Below are positions 30,699-40,741 of a DNA stretch of 64,000 nucleotides, one piece after another. Below the pieces are notes generated by a model that saw nothing but the letters and a program-made list of their open reading frames with translations, was not told where the DNA came from and searched no databases. The translations under genes and the position numbers were made by a program. Every line of letters starts with the position of its first letter. Position 1 is the first letter of the stretch. The DNA is from Fusarium oxysporum f. sp. lycopersici 4287 (lineage: Eukaryota; Ascomycota; Sordariomycetes; Hypocreales; Nectriaceae), in contig NC_030988.1 in NCBI RefSeq assembly GCF_000149955.1, positions 5,119,710 to 5,183,709 of the forward strand, in the 5' to 3' direction.

Positions 30699-32115
30699 AT
30701 GTTCGACTACGTGTATCTTGAACCGCTGCCAATCGTGGAGGCACATTTGATCATCAACTCAATCCTAGTGGGGATTGCGGTGATGGTTGTTGGACTGCGC
30801 GTATACTCCCGCATTTTCTCGAACGCAAGACTCGGTTTGGACGATGCCTTCATCTTAGTTGCCGCGGTGAGTTCCGGACGTTTTTGGCCGTGAACCAGTG
30901 CAAAACAGCTGGAGAGTAGTGGACGAGGAGCTGATAGGGACTTGTGTAGCCTCTTGGCGTGGGCATGTTGATCGTCCAAGGACTATGTGAGTGCCCCGAC
31001 ACAAGAAGATCGGATAACTTATCCCCCTCTATGATGTTACTAGCGGAAGACTCACTGCATCAACCTGGCAGGGACACGAATGGGTATTGGATACTCAATC
31101 ACGGAAGCTGCAGTTAATATTGGGCTTATTCTTCGTGTATGCGACTATTTCCCTTCTTCCCTGACCCTATTCTTGCAGCTGTGGAAAATGCCCTAACGTT
31201 CATGGCCTCTATCTAGCTTCTGGTCGCTTATGAGCTCATCTTCTCTATGGCAACATTTGTCATCAAGTTGTCAGTGCTCAGCTTCTATCTACGAATCTTT
31301 GTTCATACAACCTGCGGCTATACGCAAAGCTCAGTATGGGTTTTGTTTCTCTATGGACACTCGGCAATGTACTGCAGGTTTTCTTGATCTGCCCGTCCCT
31401 TTTGCAGCCTCATACGATCCCACAGTCAAAGGGCACCTGCGGTAATCAAGTTAGCTCGTTCATTGCCATTGGCGCTTTCAATGCCATCACCGACGTGCTG
31501 ATCTTAAGTCTCCCGCTACCGGTCCTTTGGTCCCTCCAAGCTCGTACGAGTACTAAGGTTGGCTTGACCATTATCTTCTCGATCGGTTTGCTGTGAGTGC
31601 CTCTACTCAGCTTATCTCCCATACTTATCTTGAGCTATACCTCGAACAAGACTGACTCCATCTTCTCTCTGCCAAACAGGGTCTCCGTCGTCGCCATCAT
31701 CCGCATTATCTCGCTAGCCTCAGTGGACGTAAAGGGCAACGTGACCGGAACCATGGTCTGGGCAGCCTTCCTATCGACCGTCGAGCCAAACCTGGCCATC
31801 GTGTGTGTGAGCCTGCCAATGCTAGCGCCTTTATATGCCCGGCTACGTGGGCGCCCTCTCCTCTCCACCAAACGTTCACGTGGTGTTCCTGACGGCATTA
31901 GTATTAGCGTCCCGACAATCGGCCAGATGGGGAAACGGAAGCGATTCAGCCGGATCGTGGACATGGATACTGGAGACACTTTTGCCCTACAGACGATATA
32001 CGCGCCAGACACTACAATTCATAACCAGGCTGTGGCTACTAGGGCTGAGGCAGAGATGAGATCGCGAGTAACGGTAGAAGATGCTGTGAGCTTGAACGGA
32101 TCAACTAGATCATAG
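30699..32115 (+). CDS. PTH11-type / fungal rhodopsin-domain seven-helix membrane protein, probably frame-broken
   Basis: Five exons by splice signals: 30699-30866, 30950-30986, 31044-31134, 31217-31592, 31680-32115. Motifs: VEAHLIINSILVGIAVMVVG with RVYSRIF, RLGLDDAFIL, KLQLILGLFF, LIFSMATFVIKLSVLSFYLR, GTCGNQVSSFIAIGAFNAIT, DVLILSLPLPVLWSL and NLAIVCVSLPMLAPLYARL. This is the order seen in PTH11-related plasma-membrane proteins of unknown ligand. Two faults: the exon 2/exon 3 phase differs by one, and in exon 4 the frame changes between YLRIFVHTTCGYTQ and LSMGFVSLWTLGNVLQVF near 31325. Sequencing error would explain one base but two suggest decay. The family's exposed N-terminus has no CFEM domain. 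Confidence 0.7.
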
Positions 32116-33083
32116 ACCTCCAGATAAGCTGATTTGTGTATGTGGTTCCCGATGTTCAGCGTGGGTCTGAGGCGTGTTGCTTATCGACCTGTCGGGGGTC
32201 AGATACTGACAGTTTCTGCAGTTAAAGCCCGCATATATCTCGAGTCCTGTGATGGGCAGACTTCCATCTGGTGGCAGATCCATGTCCTTATCCGTTGGAT
32301 CTTAAAGCGCCCGGGGATGCCACCCTAATAACAAGAACTATTCCGCAAATGCGATCACCTCCTGCAGCTGCTTCCTGATAGTCTTTATGGCAAGCTGCAG
32401 TAGTAATGCTCGACCTTATCTGCCCCGGGCTTGATTGCTGCCGGACAGAGCAGACACAGCAGTACGTTAAGCAATTCGCAAAGCCGGATCGTCTGGCCTA
32501 GCTTGTGACGGTTGGGTTTTCCAAGGGATAAACTAGTCCCGTACTAGGTTTATGTTGGCAGATACAATAGGGTGTTACACTGAGCTTGAGCGAAGTGTCA
32601 CGTCTCTTAATGGCAATTGATAGGGGGGCATGGCGAATTGATACGCGGGCATGACCCTTACGGGGCATGACTTTTAGGGCCTCTGATTCGTCAAATCTTT
32701 TCCTGTTAGCGTTGGCAGAATTCTGCCAAAGCTCCCCAAGTACCTCGACGTTAACCCCCCTTAATTTTGCCTTAGTAACTTACGCGACGCGACCAAGTTC
32801 TCTCCATCGGCAAGCTGTATATCCGCTACTGTCTCTCAACCCTCAATGATTAGAACATTCGCCACGTCTCAATCCGAGTCTCCTTCCAGCTCAGAGGATA
32901 ATCTAGTGTTGGAGATCACAAATATGAGACGACCAAGTCAGTGGCAAGGTGTGGAACAAGGTGGAACATTCCACGGAGGTGGTGCCTGTACATTAACAGT
33001 AATTCTCCTACTGCATATTTTGAATGAATCAAGAAATATGAATCTTCCCATTTCAACATATACTTCAACACATTTAAACTCTG
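32116..33083. other. Intergenic region
   Basis: Short unsupported frames only. A local trio of GGGCATG units occurs at about 32625-32670. No RNA gene or transposon end seen. Confidence 0.35.
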
Positions 33084-33500
33084 TCAGCCCGCCAAACATA
33101 TGAAGTCAGTGCTTCTTTGAGCCAGAAACGTCTGAATATGTGGCGTAGGATGGCACTTTTCTTGAACCTTGTGCAGGGCCGCATTCGATACTTGAGCAAC
33201 ACAGGCGTCTTGACATTTTGCTACAAATCTCATAAGCTGCATCGTCGAGAGAAGGTGAGTTGACTTGCCAGTAGCTTTCCCTGCTACAATACCATCAACG
33301 ATGACCATCCGTAGCATGGTATCAATTACAGGACAGTACGATACCAAGAGAAGGTATCTCGACTCTGTTTCGGACCTTCCCGCAATGGGCTCTAAATCCG
33401 CCTTAACTTTAGCGACAGACAATGGTGGTGGCGAGAAACCAACCCTTACCGTGGCATCGTGCCTTACTGTGGTTGGTTGGTTGGCTAGCTGGACTGCCAT
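33084..33500 (-). CDS. Hypothetical protein
   Basis: 138 codons from the ATG at 33500 (MAVQLANQPTTVRHDATVRV). The sequence SRYLLLVSYCPVIDTMLRMV and MQLMRFVAKCQDACVAQVSN is amphipathic helical and looks like real protein, but I cannot name the family. It could be a fragment of a larger regulatory protein. No intron evident. Confidence 0.4.
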   Translation of the reverse strand: MAVQLANQPTTVRHDATVRVGFSPPPLSVAKVKADLEPIAGRSETESRYLLLVSYCPVIDTMLRMVIVDGIVAGKATGKSTHLLSTMQLMRFVAKCQDACVAQVSNAALHKVQEKCHPTPHIQTFLAQRSTDFICLAG

Positions 33501-33837
33501 GCTCAGAACACAGTATTAACTTCTTCATTTAAATGCTTCAGTTTTCAACTATCGAAAAGTGGCAGTTAGGGCCCCCACCTTGCCTCGTTATAGGGATGTA
33601 AACAAGGCGCTAAAAAATCGATAGTGTAAAGTACTAGTCTAAATATGGTAGCTGGCGTAAGATCCGACCGGCTATTAACCGCCCGGTGTGTTCAGCCGCA
33701 TTCTCACTCCATATTGCAACCCCACCTCCAACCTCTCTGATCTCTCACTAACTCCGTCATACACACCTAGAGTTCCCCATGGTAGTAGCCAATTAGCAAG
33801 TTGCACGGCTAATTCACCATTGCCTCTGAGTTGCATG

Positions 33838-35738
33838 ATGGCAGATCCTCTGAGTGTCGCAGCCAGCGTTGTTGGCCTCCTTACAGCTGCTGCTCAGGTC
33901 TCCAAAATCATCGCTAATGTCATGAATAAGGCTCGTCACGCACCAGAAGAATGTGGACGTATTAAGGCTGAAGTCGATGATATTCGAAATGTACTTGTTA
34001 CACTTCAGCTTTTTATTATCAATCCTCGGCAGGTTAGTTGATGTATTGAATCTGGTTGGCAAAAGAGACCTGAAGCCCTGAACATTGACAAATCCTCCCG
34101 CAGGCTTCCCGGTCGCGAACCTCTCTTATTATGGTTGAGCAAGTCGTCGCTATATTAGCGGCCTGTGTCACTACATTCTCAGAGTTGGATACCTTTGCCA
34201 CGGCCCTAGAAAACGAAACTAGCATTTTGGATCGGCTACGTTGGGCAAGTAAAGATAAGGACATCCACGCCATTCTTGTGCGGCTCGAATCTCACAAGAA
34301 TTCGTTAACGCTGATGCTTACGATATTAACGTGGTATGCTATGATCTCTATCTTTTCGATACCGAGATATATATTAAAACTATGTCTTTTAGTCAGAACC
34401 AAGATGATGCCGAAAGCCGGGTAATAAACTCTGCCACTTGGTGGAAAAGATCTTATCACAAAATCCGACACTGAAAGAACGACTTGCTGCTTTAGATACA
34501 GGTGGTTAAGCAGCAGGCCCAGGGGACACAATAGAAACAAGACTGAACGAACTGAGCGTTGAAGAGACTGACGGGGGAGGTGAAGCACCCCCTGCAGCGG
34601 ACAGCCAACCAAGATGGCAACGCAATGCACAGGGCTTTGCATTTGAGGAAGTTCTAATGAGCTCGAGGGTTTATCGCATTGTGGCAAAAGACAATTCTGA
34701 TGCTTTCTCAATCATCGGCTCGGCCGGCAGAACCGCATCCTGGTCTATGTTATCTGGTCTCAGTCTCTCTGAAATATCGCACATTGGTATCCAGGCCATT
34801 CCAATTTACGTCACCGACATTACGAACAAAGAGCATTATGACTTTTCTCCAACTGCGGGCAACGCTTTCCCCACAGAGACCGCGCCGGATACAAGTAATC
34901 ACGGGGCAGCAAAACCATCCCGTCGAGATCGTATCAAGGGCTTATTCTCATTCCGAGCCCAACCGCCGCCGGAACCAGAGCCAGAGCCTAAACCTACGCC
35001 TACGGTCTTTAGACTTCCCCTCCCGACAAGTATAAGATATGCGAATGTGGCAATCAGTCGCATTGATGAGGATGGAGTGGCGAGAATATATGGCTATATA
35101 CCCATTATCGTCGCCAAAACCGGCGTTTACCTGAAGGAGAAAGGTCAGTGTGACGTCTTAATGATATTTGTACCGGTACCTGTTAGCAATTACTAGCCAC
35201 GGCCGTTGAGGATATCTTTGCGACTACCGGAAATCCCGTACGAATGAGTGAACTACAAACAATATTTGACTCGCCCGACAGATACGGCAAGGGTTTAGTA
35301 TGGGACGGATACACGGTTCACGACGCAGCTGGGATTCTTCTCCGATATCTCAAAAGCCTACCCGAGCCTATCATCCCGTACCATCACTACAACAGCTTTG
35401 TTGACGAGCTGGGATTCTTCATCGACCGAGAGTTAACACCAGAAGAGTCTTCCCAGGCTTTAGAGCTGGCTATCAAGCTTGTCATAGACATGCCCCCATT
35501 AAACCGCCAGTTGCTGCTATATATACTTGATATGCTACATGTTTTTGCAGATAAGTCTGCCGTCAATAAAATGACAGCTCTCAGACTGGTTAGCAGCTTT
35601 CAGCCTTCGATCCTGTCAGGGCCGCCGGATAAGATGGATGCCGAGGCACATCACGTCAGCGCTAGTGTGGCGATGTTATTGGTCTCGTATGAGACAGAGG
35701 TCTTGGAAGCTATGGATAAGATACTTGCCGATAGGTAG
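33838..35738 (+). pseudogene. HeLo-like/STAND N-terminal domain fused to a Sac7-type RhoGAP, disabled
   Basis: Exons: 33838-34032, 34104 onward, a likely intron 34336-34392 (GTATGC..TTAG), and 35197-35738 after a clean intron 35144-35196. The start MADPLSVAASVVGLLTAAAQ is the signature of HeLo-like N-terminal domains of fungal NLR and related proteins. After a coil region (LCHLVEKILSQNP) there is FAFEEVLMSSRVYRIVAKDN and TASWSMLSGLSLSEISHIGI, then a RhoGAP domain: SIRYANVAISRIDEDGVARI, IYGYIPIIVAKTGVYLKEK, then DIFATTGNPVRMSEL and GYTVHDAAGILLRYLKSLPE. Lesions: a +/-1 frame change near 34400-34435 and TAA at 34507-34509. The arginine finger of RhoGAPs (FRxSG) reads FATTG. So it is broken as a fusion and likely GAP-inactive. 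Confidence 0.75.
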
Positions 35739-35944
35739 ATGTAGTCTGAGACTCAAAGTTAGTAGTTATATAAAGGCTCGTGAATGTTTTATACATTTGT
35801 TTATTAAAACCACTACATCGGCACACGAACGACACCTACTACCGAGTTTAACCTATCTAGTTTGAAGAAATTAAACTGGCTTTTAACAAAGTACGGAATT
35901 CTTAGGGCCATTTTATTATACTTTTGGAATAGGATTTAATATTT

Positions 35945-36395
35945 TAAAGCAGTAATTGCGGACGCGCTGTTGCGATCAGAGCCCCACCTTACAGCCGCCT
36001 CAGCTCGACAGTGGCAATGTGCAATTCGGCTGGCAGTGTATGATTGCTTTTAGTGTGGCCGCCGGTTTAAGTATCAGGCAGCAATGGGCTGAGGAGACTT
36101 CGGCTATGTTGGTTGATAAAATGGCGCACCCCCGCCACCATACACGAAGGACCTCGTCGGTATTCATAATGAGGCGAGATAGGAAGCTCCATTACAGCCA
36201 ATACCTGCAATGCAGTCGGAGGCTTTTTTCTTTTAAGGCGAATCCATAATACAGGTTCCTTCGCCAGGTCTTAGCTATCTTCGCGGAGCCGGCCGATCTG
36301 CCTGACAACAACTTGATGCTAACATGGTTTGCGGGATAAAGCGTGTCACCGCACAATTGAGGAAACATACGACAGCCAATGATTGCCCATTCGGT
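35945..36395 (+). repeat. Dispersed repeat copy B (partner at 4708-5352)
   Basis: Diverged copy of the repeat at 4708-5352 (same orientation). Shared blocks include GACGCGCTGTTGCGATCAGA, CTCAGCTCGACAGTGGCAAT and GACAGCCAATGATTGCCCAT. It lacks the central ~170 bp of the other copy. Non-coding. Confidence 0.65.
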
Positions 36396-36517
36396 TACTA
36401 TGTAGAACATCAGCGTCATTGGAAGCTGGAACTTCAACCTGATGCATACTTTTTTTCTCTATTCTGAGGTGCATATTAGCTACAGAACTGTTTGATGCAT
36501 TCTCCCGCGTAACTGAA

Positions 36518-37102
36518 TCACCAATGCTTCTCTGAGATGTCCACTTTGTTCACATCTACACCATCCAGGAACCATCTCTCCTGCTCAGTGATCTTCACAT
36601 CGTTTCCACTCATCTGCCTCTTCCTCATCAAGCCGTTAGAGGCAAAAGTCCAGTCTTCTAGGCCATAGGTACGCCACCATTGGCCATTTTCATCGTGCCA
36701 TTCGTACCAGAACTGCACCGCAATCTGCGTGTAATAGCATTAGCATGCATCTTTTAAGTTTTTATAATGAACGAACCTTGTCATCAGTAAACGCAAAGAG
36801 CTCTTTACGAAGCTTATAACCATGTTCCTTCTCCCATTTCTTTGTTAGGAATTCTTCAATTGCGTCACGACCCTGCAAGAACTGATCGCGATTACGCCAA
36901 ATAGAGTCCGGGGTGTATGCCATTTTCACCGCGGCGGGGTTTCTGGCAAACCGTCAACCTGTGGCTCATCCGAGATAAACAGGGAGCTCTGGGAATTGTA
37001 TAAGCCCTACCTGGTATTCCATGCATCCTGGGCAGCTTTAACTTTGATAATAGCCGTCTCTCGATTGAAGGGCGGGTGAGGAGGTCGTCCTTCGGAGGCC
37101 AT
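36518..37102 (-). CDS. NTF2-like DUF1348 protein
   Basis: Exons 37011-37102, 36777-36942, 36518-36724 give 154 residues. Introns: 36943-37010 (GTAGGG..CCAG) and 36725-36776 (GTTCGT..GCAG), both in frame. Sequence: PPFNRETAIIKVKAAQDAWN, PAAVKMAYTPDSIWRNRDQF, EEFLTKKWEKEHGYKL, then FWYEWHDENGQWWRTYGLED and WTFASNGLMRKRQMSGNDV. These are diagnostic of the DUF1348 branch of the SnoaL/NTF2 fold, small cytosolic proteins of uncertain activity. Length is that of the family (about 150). The gene looks intact. Confidence 0.9.
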
Positions 37103-37406
37103 GATGTTAGAGATATGGGGATAAGACTTTGCGTTGTTAAGTTTGAGTGATTATAGTTTGAGTCATTGCTGGAACGACTCTTTCGCTCATTATATAGTTC
37201 TGACTTTTAGTGGAGTGCGGCATGAGCGGCGAATGCGGCGGTGACTAATCTAGACCCTGAATTTTTGAACTTAGTCATTTATCACGAATCTTAATTTATG
37301 CCAAAAGTAATCTAGCCAGTTACCCTCAGCAAATCATATATGCCCGCTTTAAATGCATTGGATTATATAACCTACTCGTTATGCTTCGTAATAATAATAA
37401 GAACTA

Positions 37407-37847
37407 ACGTGCATGATATACAAGTGCTCCATACAAGCAAGTACTCCACTATACTGTGTAATATAAAGGCAGACTACCCTATAGTATTTAAAACCTTAAA
37501 TAAAATAGTTAAAACTCTAATAAAAATATTTTATATAATAGTATAGCTAGCTTTATTAAATTGTATTTTTTGAAGACTTTTAGCTATTTTATTTTATATA
37601 GAAAACCTTAAAATACAGTGTTTTTTTCACAGTGTGAATAAACTTTAAGGTTTATAGCTATATAGGATTTTTTTTAAAAATCTTAAAAATTTAATATAGC
37701 TTACTTTAGTACCTATATATAAGCTATTAAAATTATAGACATTTTAGGCACAAGTTAAGCCTTTTATAAGCTTTTTAAAACTGAATTTTAAAGTATATAG
37801 GGTAGTGGAGCACTTGCTTGTCTGGAGCACTTGCTTATCATGCACGT
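37407..37847. mobile_element. MITE 1 of the pogo family
   Basis: Non-coding, AT-rich, 441 bp. Bounded by TA (37405-37406 and 37848-37849). Left end ACGTGCATGATATACAAGTG and right end its complement, each end holding two direct copies of a GCAAGTGCTCCA-type 12-mer. Internal similarity with MITE 2 includes ACTATACTGTGTAATATAA and CCTTAAAATACAGTGT. It has no transposase and must have been mobilised by a related pogo enzyme. Confidence 0.9.
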
Positions 37848-38252
37848 TAATATTTAATTATTCATTACTTAAAAAATATAAAACGTTATTATACTAAGTA
37901 CTAGTTATGCCTTATAAAAGCCTAGTAATATTAACCTAATAGAGACTAGTTCATCACCTTAGACACATTACTATCATATACTTAATATTTCTGTCAGAAA
38001 AAAAAGCCCAAGGGAAACACCTCAAGTCACGAAGTTTACTATACTTCTAATGTTAGCTTGTCCAACCATTCTGGTATAAATTGCCAGACAAGCGGCATAG
38101 CCCATCATGATACTCGTCATGCAGATGTCCCTCACCCTCACCAGCCAGCTCAGCAGGGGGGCCCTAAGCCACTTATCTGGAATTCGTTTTTCGAGGGACT
38201 CATCCTGTGAAGTACATCAGACTGTACAGGCTGTGTACCTTCACTTGTTTAG

Positions 38253-39087
38253 CTAAGCAGGGGTATTCGCGGGTGATGCCGCCTGCTGTCCATCGTAAGA
38301 CGGGGTTGTGCCCGACAGTGGCGATACTCTGCTGAAGCCCCAACCATCTTGAGACGGGCCTGGACTCGGTATACATGTCATTGACATATCATCGTGAGGG
38401 GGTGGCGGCGCCACACTGTGACTTTGGCTATAGAACTTCCGTCGGCGGTAGATAAGACCACATCCCGCAAGCGCGAGGATAAAAACCACACTACAGCCAA
38501 CGGCAATTCCCGCTGTGGCTCCAGTGCTTAGGGATGAGGACGGTTTGCTGGAGGAAGATGGAGGAGACGGTGGCTTTTTGGTGCTGGTCTCAGTTGAGCG
38601 TCTCGCGGTCCTTGTCCCCGACACAGCTGTGCGTTCCATGAGCACTGCAAAGTCTGGGGCGTCAAATCCGCTGGCTGGCGTTGTCTTGGTCGCGCCACTG
38701 GTGCTGCTACCCCCAATAGCCGTTCGGATATCGATAAGCACCACCTATGTGGTCAGGTTGGGCTGATACATTGCCCGGATCGCATCGTTTCGGTTCTGTT
38801 TGCCCAAGTTCATATTGTGTGTGCCTTGAATGGTCGGGACACATTTTCTCAGAGGCATTCGCGTAGATGCCACCAATAACGAGCATCTGTGCGTTGTCGA
38901 TCACATTGCAACTCATCATACTTTTGGGGTAGGATCCGGTGCCGTTACGGTAGGTTGGATATGGACCTCGGATCCACTGGAAGCTTGGGATTGTAAGGAT
39001 GTAGATATCATCGTAGCCTGTACCATCCACAACCCCTCTTTCGCCAGGCAAAATAAAAAAAGCTCCACCAAAACTCACCAACTTCAC
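38253..39087 (-). pseudogene. C-terminal remnant of a kelch-repeat membrane protein
   Basis: Minus-strand sequence: FGGAFFILPGERGVVDGTGY, YDDIYILTIPSFQWIRGPYP, YPKSMMSCNVIDNAQMLVIG, then in the next frame TAIGGSSTSGATKTTPASGF, a Ser/Thr/Pro-rich stalk, and a single membrane helix (GATAGIAVGCSVVFILALAG) before a short basic-proline tail. In intact family members (about 500-600 residues) an N-terminal six-kelch propeller precedes this. Here the propeller's first half is missing and the frame changes near 38720. No start codon is convincing. Confidence 0.75.
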
Positions 39088-39439
39088 TTACATGAAAGTC
39101 AGCCTAAATGGATAGCTGCTCAAAAGAAATTACCTTTATTAATCATAAAAATGATTGAATGTTATGATTCTGACCTTATAAGGCTGTGCGGGGTACGCGA
39201 TTTATGCGTGCTGTGCTATGGAAATGTCGTTAGTTTGTTCACCAAATTCCTCATCGCTCTTTGCCTTGTTTTTTGGTCTTTGTCTTTGACAACGACATGA
39301 AAATGCCTAGGTCAAGACTTCGATGGAAATACACCGAGGGCGACATGGCAGAGGCCATATTAGACGTTACTGACAATGGCTTTTCACCCCCTTAAGCCGC
39401 TTATAGACAGGAAGTGCCCTGCCCTGAAGGACTCTAATC

Positions 39440-39475
39440 GATAGACTTTACGGCCGCGGGGCCGTAAAAGAGCAG
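39440..39475. repeat. Inverted repeat CTTTACGGCC / GGCCGTAAAAG
   Basis: A near-perfect palindrome with a GCGG centre lies at about 39447-39470, in AT-rich repeat sequence. It may be the end of an unidentified element. Not a gene. Confidence 0.4.
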
Positions 39476-39665
39476 ATCCACCCTTATCAATAGCTATCCA
39501 AGAGACAAAAGGATAGGCTAGCTTTCTAGATTCTCTATTAGGAGTCCTTAGGCTATACTCTATCCTATAGTTAAATCTGCACTTGCATTATAGGGCTGCT
39601 AAGATAGTAGGGCGAATATCTTAACTTAAGATATAATTAAGTAAATAAATTTATTAATTGCTATA

Positions 39666-40104
39666 ACGTATATGATAAGCGAGTGAGCCAGACAAGCGAG
39701 TGAGCCACTATACTGTGTAGTATAAAAACAGCCTACCCTATAGTGCTCTAACTTATAAATAAAATAGCTAAAAATCTGAAAAAAATATTTCTATACTTAG
39801 TATAGTTAATTATACTAATTCATATTTTTAAAAGATTTTTATCTATTTTATTTTCTATATAAAACCTTAAAATACAGTGTATTTCACAGTGTAAATAGAC
39901 TTTACTATATAACTTTTTAAAGAAAATAGTTATAATTTTTATAAAAGTAATATATAAAAATATAGTAGTTAAATATATTAAATTATATTTTTTAGCTATC
40001 TTAGAGTTAAATTGACCTTTTACGAAAAGTTTAAAAAAGGGCTTTTAAGGTGAGAAATGTAGTGGCTCACTCGCTTGTCTGGCTCACTCGCTTATCATAT
40101 ACGT
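39666..40104. mobile_element. MITE 2 of the pogo family
   Basis: 439 bp, TA at 39664-39665 and 40105-40106. Ends begin ACGTATATGATAAGCGAGTG and carry two direct copies of GCGAGTGAGCCA on each side, separated by a short GACAA spacer. Interior resembles MITE 1 (ACTATACTGTGTAGTATAA; CACAGTGTAAATAGACTTTA). No coding capacity. Confidence 0.9.
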
Positions 40105-40741
40105 TATAGACTTAAAGACTAAGATAAGTATATATTAAGAAGCTAAGAGGTTTAACTCTTTTATACTGAAAGCGGATTATTAGTACTTTAATATCTAGGA
40201 TAGATAGTATAGCTAGATTAAGCCTAAAAATACCGTTAATATTAATAAAGGCGGTATTATAATTAGTTTCGGTAAGTACTTACCTCAATTACTTATCGGT
40301 ACTTGCATTTTGACTAACTAATTATCTTTATTTAGGCCTAGATGGCTTAGTTATTGGAAGCGCGGACCTAAAACGTAAGGCCTTCCTTAAGGGACTACAG
40401 ACTTGGAATTGGACTTCATTTATTAAAGCTATTACTGCTGACGGCCGTGCTTTAGTTCCTAGTATAATCTTTAAGGGGAAGGAATTATAGAAATAATGGT
40501 TCCTTAATAAGTTTAAGTAGATAGCAGACTAGTATTATATAACTTCGTCTAACAGGTAGACTAATAACTATATAGGCATTAAATAGCTTAAAAGAGTCTA
40601 TCTGCCCCAGACTATACCTGCCGATAAGTCAGACGCAAGTCTGATTATTTTAGATAGTTACGGAAGCCATATAACAGTATATCCTCTATTTCCCCTATCT
40701 TACAATTAGTGCTAAGTAGTAAAAGGATGAATAGATAGCTA

